This document shows, piece by piece, positions 1-9,512 of a DNA stretch of 64,000 nt (positions are counted from its first letter, which is position 1; the number at the start of each line of letters is the position of its first letter). The stretch comes from Osmia lignaria lignaria (Eukaryota; Arthropoda; Insecta; Hymenoptera; Megachilidae). The position numbers and the translations under genes are program-made. The notes under the pieces were generated by a model that worked only from the letters and a program-made list of their open reading frames with translations, was not told the origin of the DNA and made no database searches. The stretch covers positions 1,674,001 through 1,738,000 of the forward strand of contig NW_027478161.1 of assembly GCF_051020975.1 (NCBI RefSeq). Direction: 5' to 3'.

Positions 1-2636
1 TTTCTGTACCTCTATTATGTTGGTGCAGCTTCCGAACTTTTAAATATCTTGATATATCTCGAGAACTACGCATCTGATCAAAAAATATCATCGAACATAA
101 AAAGTAGGAAACTTAATTCTCTACAAAAAAGGTCTCTTAACATTTTGCCATAGCTCGCTTCGTTTCCGAGATATTTGCAGATTTATCTCAAGGGAAGGGT
201 CCTGATGGACATATTTCGAGATATTTCTTCTTCTTGTTGTTCTTCTTCTGCACAGCTAAACTGGAAGTGGCATTTCCAGCTCGCAATCGTGCAGAGTTAT
301 CTCAAAGAAAGGGGCCACGGTGTTTCTGTATCTCTATTATGTTGGTGCGGCTTCGGAACTTTTAAATATCTCGATATATCTCGAAAACTACGCTTCTGAT
401 CAAAAAATATCATAGAACATAAATTGTAGGAAACATAATTCTCTACAAAAAACGTCTCTTAACATTTTGCCATAGCTCGCTTCGTTTCCGAGATATTTGC
501 AGATTCAGCTCAAAGGAACGGGCCTGACGGACATATTTCGAGATACTTCTTCTTCTTGTTGTTCTTCTTCTGCACAGCTAAGCTGGAAGTGGCATTTGCG
601 GCTCGCACTAGTGCAGAGTTATCTCAAAGAAAGGGGCCACGGTGTTTCTGTATCTCTATTATGTTGGTGCGGCTTCGGAACTGTTAAATATCTCGATATA
701 TCTCGAGAACTACGCTTCTGATCAAAAAATATCATAGAACATAAATTGTAGGAAACATTATTCTCTACAAAAAAGGTCTCTTAACATTTTGCCACAGCTC
801 GCTTCGTTTCCGAGATATTTGCAGATTCATCTCAAGGGAAGGGGTCTGACGGACATATTTCGAGATATTTCTTCTTCTTGTTGTTCTTCTTCTGCACAGC
901 TAAGCTCGAAGTGGCATTTGCAGCTCGCAATAGTGCAGAGTTATCTCAAAGAAAGAGGCCACGGTGTTTCTGTACCTCTATTATGTTGGTGCAGCTTCCG
1001 AACTTTTAAATATCTTGATATATCTCGAGAACTACGCATCTGATCAAAAAATATCATCGAACATAAAAAGTAGGAAACTTAATTCTCTACAAAAAAGGTC
1101 TCTTAACATTTTGCCATAGCTCGCTTCGTTTCCGAGATATTTGCAGATTTATCTCAAGGGAAGGGTCCTGATGGACATATTTCGAGATATTTCTTCTTCT
1201 TGTTGTTCTTCTTCTGCACAGCTAAACTGGAAGTGGCATTTCCAGCTCGCAATCGTGCAGAGTTATCTCAAAGAAAGGGGCCACGGTGTTTCTGTATCTC
1301 TATTATGTTGGTGCGGCTTCGGAACTTTTAAATATCTCGATATATCTCGAAAACTACGCTTCTGATCAAAAAATATCATAGAACATAAATTGTAGGAAAC
1401 ATAATTCTCTACAAAAAACGTCTCTTAACATTTTGCCATAGCTCGCTTCGTTTCCGAGATATTTGCAGATTCAGCTCAAAGGAACGGGCCTGACGGACAT
1501 ATTTCGAGATACTTCTTCTTCTTGTTGTTCTTCTTCTGCACAGCTAAGCTGGAAGTGGCATTTGCGGCTCGCACTAGTGCAGAGTTATCTCAAAGAAAGG
1601 GGCCACGGTGTTTCTGTATCTCTATTATGTTGGTGCGGCTTCGGAACTTTTAAATATCTCGATATATCTCGAGAACTACGCTTCTGATCAAAAAATATCA
1701 TAGAACATAAATTGTAGGAAACATTATTCTCTACAAAAAAGGTCTCTTAACATTTTGCCACAGCTCGCTTCGTTTCCGAGATATTTGCAGATTCATCTCA
1801 AGGGAAGGGGTCTGACGGACATATTTCGAGATATTTCTTCTTCTTGTTGTTCTTCTTCTGCACAGCTAAGCTCGAAGTGGCATTTGCAGCTCGCAATAGT
1901 GCAGAGTTATCTCAAAGAAAGAGGCCACGGTGTTTCTGTACCTCTATTATGTTGGTGCAGCTTCCGAACTTTTAAATATCTTGATATATCTCGAGAACTA
2001 CGCATCTGATCAAAAAATATCATCGAACATAAAAAGTAGGAAACTTAATTCTCTACAAAAAAGGTCTCTTAACATTTTGCCATAGCTCGCTTCGTTTCCG
2101 AGATATTTGCAGATTTATCTCAAGGGAAGGGTCCTGATGGACATATTTCGAGATATTTCTTCTTCTTGTTGTTCTTCTTCTGCACAGCTAAACTGGAAGT
2201 GGCATTTCCAGCTCGCAATCGTGCAGAGTTATCTCAAAGAAAGGGGCCACGGTGTTTCTGTATCTCTATTATGTTGGTGCGGCTTCGGAACTTTTAAATA
2301 TCTCGATATATCTCGAAAACTACGCTTCTGATCAAAAAATATCATAGAACATAAATCGTAGGAAACATAATTCTCTACAAAAAACGTCTCTTAACATTTT
2401 GCCATAGCTCGCTTCGTTTCCGAGATATTTGCAGATTCAGCTCAAAGGAACGGGCCTGACGGACATATTTCGAGATACTTCTTCTTCTTGTTGTTCTTCT
2501 TCTGCACAGCTAAGCTGGAAGTGGCATTTGCGGCTCGCACTAGTGCAGAGTTATCTCAAAGAAAGGGGCCACGGTGTTTCTGTATCTCTATTATGTTGGT
2601 GCGGCTTCGGAACTTTTAAATATCTCGATATATCTC
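1..2636 (+). repeat. Three-monomer (966-bp) higher-order repeat, about 2.7 copies
   Basis: Three monomer types alternate in fixed order. The first, in phase at 819, has TGTACCTCTATTATG and CAGCTTCCGAAC. The second, at 175, has GGGTCCTGATGGACAT and TTTCCAGCTCGCAATCG. The third, at 497, has GATTCAGCTCAAAGGAACGG and GCGGCTCGCACTAGTG. Base 1 matches base 967 and base 1,933, so the unit is 966 bp. Differences between units are rare; one is GAACTGTTAAAT in the first unit against GAACTTTTAAAT in the second. Near 2,637 the third-type copy switches to the CTCGAAAAC linker and the order breaks. Confidence 0.9.
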
Positions 2637-4282
2637 GAAAACTACGCTTCTGATCAAAAAATATCATAGAACATAAATTGTAGGAAACATAATTCTCTAC
2701 AAAAAAGGTCTCTTAACATTTTGCCATAGCTCGTTTCGTTTCCGAGATATTTGCAGATATATCTCAAGGGAAGGGGCCTGACGGACATATTTCGAGATAT
2801 TTCCTCTTCTTGTTGTTCTTCTTCTGCACAGCTAAACTGGAAGTGGCATTTCCAGCTCGCAATAGCGCAGAGTTATCTCAAAGAAAGGGGCCACGGTGTT
2901 TCTGTATCTCTATTATGTTGGTGCGGCTTCGGAACTTTTAAATATCTTGATATATCTCGAGAACTACGCATCTGATCAAAAAATATCATAGAACATAAGA
3001 AGTAGGAAACTTAATTCTCTACAAATAAGGTCTCTTAACATTTTGCCATAGCTCGCTTCGTTTCCGAGATATTTGCAGATTTATCGCACGGGAAGGGGCC
3101 TGACGGACATTTTTCGAGATATTTCTTCTTCTTGTTGTTCTTCTTCTGCACAGCTAAGCTGGAAGTGGCATTTGCAGCTTGCAATAGTGCAGAGTTATCT
3201 CGAAGAAAGGGGCCACGGTGTTTCTGTATCTCTATTATGTTGGTGCGGCTTCGGAACTTTTAGATATCTTGATATATCTCGAGAACTTCGCATCTGATCA
3301 AAAAATATCATAGAACATAAAAAGTAGGAAACTTAATTCTCTACAAAAAAGGTCTCTTAACATTTTGCCATAGCTCGCTTCGTTTCCGAGATATTTGCAG
3401 ATTTATCTCAAGGGAAGGGGCCTGACGGACATATTTCCAGATATTTCTTTTTCTTGTTGTTCTTCTTCTGCACAGCTAAGCTGGAAGTGGCATTTGCAGC
3501 TCGCAATAGTGCAGCGTTATCTCAAAGAAAGGGGCCACGGTGTTTCTGTATCTCTATTATGTTGGTGCGGCTTCGGAACTTTTAAATATCTTGATATATC
3601 TCGAGAACTACGCATCCGATCAAAAAATATCATAAAACATAAAAAGTAGGAAACTTAATTCTCTACAAAAAAGGTCTCTTAACATTTTGCCATAGCTCGC
3701 TTCGTTTCCGAGATATTTGCAGATTTATCTCGAGGGAAGGGGCCTGACGGACATATTTCGAGATATTTCTTCTTCTTGTTGTTCTTCTTCTGCACAGCTA
3801 AGCTGGAAGCGGCATTTGCGGCTCGCACTAGTGCAGAGTTATCTCAAAGAAAGGGGCCACGGTGTTTCTGTATCTCTATTATGTTGGTGCAGCTTCGGAT
3901 CTTTTAAATATCTCGATATATCTCGAAAACTACGCTTCTGATCAAAAAATGTCATAGAACATAAATTGTAGGAAACATAATTCTCTACAAAAAAGGTCTC
4001 TTAACATTTTGCCATAGCTCGTTTCGTTTCCGAGATATTTGCAGATATATCTCAAGGGAAGGGGCCTGACGGACATATTTCGAGATATTTCCTCTTCTTG
4101 TTGTTCTTCTTCTGCACAGCTAAACTGGAAGTGGCATTTCCAGCTCGCAATAGCGCAGAGTTATCTCAAAGAAAGGGGCCACGGTGTTTCTGTATCTCTA
4201 TTATGTTGGTGCGGCTTCGGAACTTTTAAATATCTTGATATATCTCGAGAACTACGCTTCTGATCAAAAAATATCATAGAAC
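2637..4282 (+). repeat. Mixed 322-bp monomers
   Basis: This stretch holds individual satellite monomers in no clear higher-order period (phase starts 2,751, 3,073, 3,395, 3,717 and 4,039). The copies at 2,751 and 4,039 share CAGATATATCTCAAGGG, the tract variant TTTCCTCTTCTTG and GCAATAGCGCAGAG, so they are four-monomer-spaced relatives. The copy at 3,395 has private changes, such as ATTTCCAGATATTTC with a T-richer tract, and CATCCGATC in place of CATCTGATC. There is no gene or insertion in it. Confidence 0.85.
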
Positions 4283-5308
4283 GTAAATTGTAGGAAACAT
4301 TATTCTCTACAAAAAAGGTCTCTTAACATTTTGCCACAGCTCGCTTCGTTTCCGAGATATTTGCAGATTCATCTCAAGGGAAGGGGTCTGACGGACATAT
4401 TTCCAGATATTTCTTCTTCTTGTTGTTCTTCTTCTGCACAGCTAAGCTCGAAGTGGCATTTGCAGCTCGCAATAGTGCAGAGTTATCTCAAAGAAAGAGG
4501 CCACGGTGTTTCTGTACCTCTATTATGTTGGTGCAGCTTCCGAACTTTTAAATATCTTGATATATCTCGAGAACTACGCATCTGATCAAAAAATATCATC
4601 GAACATAAAAAGTAGGAAACTTAATTCTCTACAAAAAAGGTCTCTTAACATTTTGCCATAGCTCGCTTCGTTTCCGAGATATTTGCAGATTTATCTCAAG
4701 GGAAGGGTCCTGATGGACATATTTCGAGATATTTCTTCTTCTTGTTGTTCTTCTTCTGCACAGCTAAACTGGAAGTGGCATTTCCAGCTCGCAATCGTGC
4801 AGAGTTATCTCAAAGAAAGGGGCCACGGTGTTTCTGTATCTCTATTATGTTGGTGCGGCTTCGGAACTTTTAAATATCTCGATATATCTCGAAAACTACG
4901 CTTCTGATCAAAAAATATCATAGAACATAAATTGTAGGAAACATAATTCTCTACAAAAAACGTCTCTTAACATTTTGCCATAGCTCGCTTCGTTTCCGAG
5001 ATATTTGCAGATTCAGCTCAAAGGAACGGGCCTGACGGACATATTTCGAGATACTTCTTCTTCTTGTTGTTCTTCTTCTGCACAGCTAAGCTGGAAGTGG
5101 CATTTGCGGCTCGCACTAGTGCAGAGTTATCTCAAAGAAAGGGGCCACGGTGTTTCTGTATCTCTATTATGTTGGTGCGGCTTCGGAACTTTTAAATATC
5201 TCGATATATCTCGAAAACTACGCTTCTGATCAAAAAATATCATAGAACATAAATTGTAGGAAACATAATTCTCTACAAAAAAGGTCTCTTAACATTTTGC
5301 CATAGCTC
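4283..5308 (+). repeat. Displaced copy of the three-monomer higher-order repeat
   Basis: The same three-type order seen at the window start reappears (phase 4,361, 4,683, 5,005). It matches 1,707-2,732 at an offset of 2,576 bp, exactly eight monomers. A few changes separate the copies, such as TTTCCAGATATTTC at 4,401-4,414 where the earlier copy has TTTCGAGATATTTC. The match ends at about 5,308 with CATAGCTCAC against CATAGCTCGT. It is a segmental duplication inside the array. Confidence 0.8.
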
Positions 5309-6408
5309 ACTTCGTTTCCGAGATATTTGCAGATATATCTCAAGGGAAGGGGCCTGACGGTCATATTTCGAGATATTTCTTCTTCTTGTTGTTCTTCTTC
5401 TGCACAGCTAAGCTGGAAGTGGCATTTACAGCTCGCAATAGTGCAGAGTTATCTCAAAGAAAGGGGCCACGGTGTTTCTGTATCTCTATTATGTTGGTGC
5501 GGCTTCGGAAATTTTAAATATCTTGATATATCTCGAGAACTACGCATCTGATCAAAAAATATCATAGAACATAAAAAGTAGGAAACTTAATTCTCTACAA
5601 ATAAGGTCTCTTAACATTTTGCCATAGCTCGCTTCGTTTCCGAGATATTTGCAGATTTATCTCAAGGGAAGGGGCCTGACGGACATTTTTCGAGATATTT
5701 CTTCTTCTTGTTGTTCTTCTTCTGCACAGCTAAGCTGGAAGTGGCATTTGCAGCTCGCAATAGTGCAGAGTTATCTCAAAGAAAGGGGCCACGGTGTTTC
5801 TGTATCTCTATTATGTTGGTGCGGCTTCGGATCTTTTAAATATCTCGATATATCTCGAAAACTACGCTTCTGATCAAAAAATATCATAGAACCTAAATTG
5901 TGGGAACTATAATTCTCTACAAAAAAGGTCTCTTAACATTTTGCCGTAGCTCGCTTCCTTTCCGAGATATTTGCAGATTTATCTCAAGGGAAGGGGCCTG
6001 ACGGACATATTTCCAGATATTTCTTCTTCTTGTTGTTCTTCTTCTGCACAGCTAAGCTGGAAGTGGCATTTGCAGCTCGCAATAGTGCAGAGTTATCTCA
6101 AAGAAAGGGGCCACGGTGTTTCTGTATCTCTATTATGTTGGTGCGGGTTGGGATCTTTTAAATATCTCGATATATCTCGAAAACTACGCTTCTGATTAAA
6201 AAATATCATACAACATAAATTGTAGGAAACATAATTCTCTACAAAAAAGGTCTCTTAACATTTTGCCATAGCTCGTTTCGTTTCCGAGATATTTGCAGAT
6301 ATATCTCAAGGGAAGGGGCCTGACGGACATATTTCGAGATATTTCCTCTTCTTGTTGTTCTTCTTCTGCACAGCTAAACTGGAAGTGGCATTTCCAGCTC
6401 GCAATAGC
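5309..6408 (+). repeat. Mixed 322-bp monomers
   Basis: These are ordinary satellite monomers (phase 5,327, 5,649, 5,971, 6,293). Private changes include GACGGTCATATT in the first, AACCTAAATTGTGGGAACTAT in the linker of the second, and CTTCCTTTCCGAG with GCGGGTTGGGATC in the third. The last one is a sister of the copies at 2,751 and 4,039. I see no higher-order period across the stretch and no gene. Confidence 0.8.
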
Positions 6409-9156
6409 GCAGAGTTATCTCAAAGAAAGGGGCCACGGTGTTTCTGTATCTCTATTATGTTGGTGCGGCTTCGGAACTTTTAAATATCTCGATATATCTC
6501 GAAAACTACGCTTCTGATCAAAAAATATCATAGAACATGAAAAGTAGGAAACTTAATTCTCTACAAAAAAGGTCTCTTAACATTTTGCCATAGCTCTCTT
6601 CGTTTCCGAGATATTTGCAGATTTATCTCAAGGGAAGGGGCCTGACGGACATATTTCGAGATATTTCTTCTTCTTCTTGTTCTTCTTCTGCACAGCTTAG
6701 CTGGAAGTGGCATTTGCAGCTTGCAATAGTGCAGAGTTATCTCAAAGAAAGGGGCCACGGTGTTTCTGTATCTCTATTATGTTGGTGCGGCTTCGGAACT
6801 TTTAAATATCTTGATATATCTCGAGAACTACGCTTCTGATCAAAAAATATCATAGAACGTAAATTGTAGGAAACATTATTCTCTACAAAAAAGGTCTCTT
6901 AACATTTTGCCATAGCTCGCTTCGTTTCCGAGATATTTGCAGATTCATCTCAAGGGAAGGGGTCTGACGGACATATTTCGAGATATTTCTTCTTCTTGTT
7001 GTTCTACTTCTGCACAGCTAAGATCGAAGTGGCATTTGCAGCTCGCAATAGTGCAGAGTTATCTCAAAGAAAGAGGCCACGGTGTTTCTGTACCTCTATT
7101 ATGTTGGTGCAGCTTCGGAACTTTTAAATATCTTGATATATCTCGAGAACTACGCATCTGATCAAAAAATATCATCGAACATAAAAAGTAGGAAACTTAA
7201 TTCTCTACAAAAAAGGTCTCTTAACATTTTGCCATAGCTCGCTGCGTTTCCGAGATATTTGCAGATTTATCTCAAGGGAAGGGTCCTGATGGACATATTT
7301 CGAGATATTTCTTCTTCTTGTTGTTCTTCTTCTGCACAGCTAAACTGGAAGTGACATTTCCAGCTCGCAATCGTGCAGAGTTATCTCAAAGAAAGGGGCC
7401 ACGGTGTTTCTGTATCTCTATTATGTTGGTGCGGCTTCGGAACTTTTAAATATCTCGATATATCTCGAAAACTACGCTTCTGATCAAAAAATATCATAGA
7501 ACATAAATTGTAGGAAACATAATTCTCTACAAAAAACGTCTCTCAACATTTTGCCATAGCTCGCTTCGTTTCCGAGATATTTGCAGATTCAGCTCAAAGG
7601 AACGGGCCTGACGGACATATTTCGAGATACTTCTTCTTCTTGTTGTTCTTCTTCTGCACAGCTAAGCTGGAAGTGGCATTTGCGGCTCGCACTAGTGCAG
7701 AGTTATCTCAAAGAAAGGGGCCACGGTGTTTCTGTATCTCTATTATGTTGGTGCGGCTTCGGAACTTTTAAATATCTTGATATATCTCGAGAACTACGCA
7801 TCTGATCAAAAAATATCATAGAACGTGAAAAGTAGGAAACTTAATTCTCTACAAAAAAGGTCTCTTAACATTTTGCCATAGCTCTCTTCGTTTCCGAGAT
7901 ATTTGCAGATTTATCTCAAGGGAAGGGGCCTGACGGACATATTTCGAGATATTTCTTCTTCTTGTTGTTCTTCTTCTGCACAGCTAAACTGGAAGTGGCA
8001 TTTCCAGCTCGCAATAGTGCAGAGTTATCTCAAAGAGAGGGGCCACGGTGTTTCTGTATCTCTATTATGTTGGTGCGGCTTCGGAACTTTTAAATATCTT
8101 GATATATCCCGAGAACTACGCATCTGATCAAAAAATATCATAGAACATAAAAAGTAGGAAACTTAATTCTCTACACAAAAGGTCTCTTCACATTTTGCCA
8201 TAGCTCGCTTCGTTTCCGAGATATGTGCAGATTTATCTCAAGGGAAGGGGCCTGACGGACATATTTCGAGATATTTCTTCTTCTCGTTGTTCTTCTTCTG
8301 CACAGCTAAGCTGGAAGTGGCATTTGCGGCTCGCACTAGTGCAGAGTTATCTCAAAGAAAGGGGCCACGGTGTTTCTGTATCTCTATTATGTTGGTGCGG
8401 CTTCGGAACTTTTAAATATCTCGATATATCTCGAAAACTACGCTTCTGATCAAAAAATATCATAGAACATAAATTGTAGGAAACATAATTCTCTACAAAA
8501 AAGGTCTCTTAACATTTTGCCATAGCTCGCTTCGTTTCCGAGATATTTGCAGATTCAACTCAAAGGAACTGGCCTGACGGACATATTTCGAGATATTTCT
8601 TCTTCTTGTTGTTCTTCCTCTGCACAGCTAAGCTGGAAGTGGCATTTGCAGCTCGCAATAGTGCAGAGTTATCTCAAAGAAAGGGGCCACGGTGTTTCTG
8701 TATCTCTATTATGTTGGTGCGGCTTCGGAACTTTTAAATATCTTGATATATCTTGAGAACTACGCATCTGATCAAAAAATATCATAGAACATAAAAAGTA
8801 GGAAACTTAATTCTCTACAAAAAAGGTCTCTTAACATTTTGCCATAGCTCGCTTCGTTTCCGAGATATTTGCAGATTTATCTCAAGGGAAGGGGCCTGAC
8901 GGACATTTTTCGAGATATTTCCTCTTCTTGTTGTTCTTCTTCTGCACAGCTAAGCTGGAAGTGGCATTTGCAGCTCGCAATAGTGCAGAGTTATCTCGAA
9001 GAAAGGGGCCACGGTGTTTCTGTATCTCTATTATGTTGGTGCGGCTTCGGAACTTTAAAATATCTTTATATATCTCGAGAACTACGCATCTGATTAAAAA
9101 ATATCATACAACGTACAAAGTAGGAAACTTAATTCTCTACAAATAAAGTCGCTTAA

Positions 9157-9336
9157 CATTTTGCCATAGCTCGCTTCGTTTCCGAGATATTTGCAGATTT
9201 ATCTCAAGGGAAGGGGCCTGACGGACATATTTCGAGATATTTCTTCTTCTTGTTGTTCTTCTTCTGCACAGCTAAGCTGGAAGTGGCATTTGCAGCTCGC
9301 AATAGTGCAGAGTTATCTCAAAGAAAGGGGCCACGG
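9157..9336 (+). repeat. Internal degenerate duplication inside the monomer
   Basis: Two parts of each monomer resemble each other. The first (9,157-9,224, about 68 bp) runs CATTTTGCCATAGCTCGC, then GCAGATTTATCTCAAGGG, AAGGGGCC and TGACGG. The second (9,287-9,336, about 50 bp) runs CATTTGCAGCTCGC, then GCAGAGTTATCTCAAAGA, AAGGGGCC and ACGG. The order of matching words is the same and the second copy is about 18 bp shorter. This suggests that the 322-bp unit grew from a shorter ancestral repeat. Because the homology is degenerate, the exact alignment and ancestral length are uncertain. Confidence 0.7.
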
Positions 9337-9512
9337 TGTTTCTGTATCTCTATTATGTTGGTGCGGCTTCGGAACTTTTAAATATCTTGATATATCTCGA
9401 GAACTACGCATCTGATCAAAAAATATCATAGAAGATAAAAAGTAGGAAACTTAATTCTCTACACAAAAGGTCTCTGCACATTTTGCCATAGCTCGCTTCG
9501 TTTCCGAGTTAT
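9191..9512 (+). repeat. Representative 322-bp monomer (anatomy reference)
   Basis: This copy is close to the majority sequence. In order it holds: GATTTATCTCAAGGGAAGG; the branch-like CCTGACGG (near 9,217-9,224); TTTCGAGATATTTC; a CTT/GTT pyrimidine tract ending in CTGCACAG (to 9,271); GGAAGTGGCATTTGCAGCTC; GTTATCTCAAAGAAAGG; ATGTTGGTGCGGCTTCGG; AAATATCTTGATATATCTCG; the linker with TGATCAAAAAATATC and GTAGGAAACTTAATTCTC; then GGTCTCT and CATTTTGCCATAGCTCG leading into the next copy. Two linked linker forms exist across the array. One ends TCTCGAAAACTACGCTTC and continues AAATTGTAGGAAACATAATT. The other ends TCTCGAGAACTACGCATC and continues AAAAAGTAGGAAACTTAATT. The choice of monomer start is arbitrary. 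Confidence 0.95.
9217..9271 (+). other. Cryptic 3' splice-site-like element in the monomer
   Basis: The monomer contains CTGAC (9,218-9,222), which fits the metazoan branch-point pattern. About 50 bases downstream, a pyrimidine tract (9,240-9,265, interrupted by two G) leads into CTGCACAG (AG ends at 9,271). The layout branch, tract, AG matches a eukaryotic splice acceptor. In many copies the branch word is CTAAC, an even closer match. This is pattern resemblance only. No transcript is known, and a CTT-rich tract followed by CAG can occur without function. Confidence 0.3.

Larger units (their letters stand above)
6409..9387 (+). repeat. Block P, first copy (2,979 bp; recurs at 13,815)
   Basis: This block of about nine monomers matches 13,815-16,793 at an offset of 7,406 bp, exactly 23 monomers. 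Shared private markers include the tract variant CTTCTTCTTCTTGTTC with CAGCTTAGCTGG, GTTCTACTTCTGCAC with AAGATCGAAG, CTCGCTGCGTTTCC with GGAAGTGACATTT, GATATGTGCAG, and AAATAAAGTCGCTTAAC. The only difference I found is T at 7,952 against C at 15,358. The edges fall inside monomers (first mismatches 6,408 and 9,388), as expected for recombination between misaligned repeats. Confidence 0.88.

Noticed and set aside
152..170. CENP-B box at CTTCGTTTCCGAGA in each monomer
   Set aside because: Only the first seven bases (CTTCGTT) fit the mammalian box. The required downstream A and CGGG are absent.
223..250. Microsatellite expansion in the CTT/GTT tract
   Set aside because: The tract has the same length in the monomers I compared and changes only by substitution, so there is no sign of expansion.
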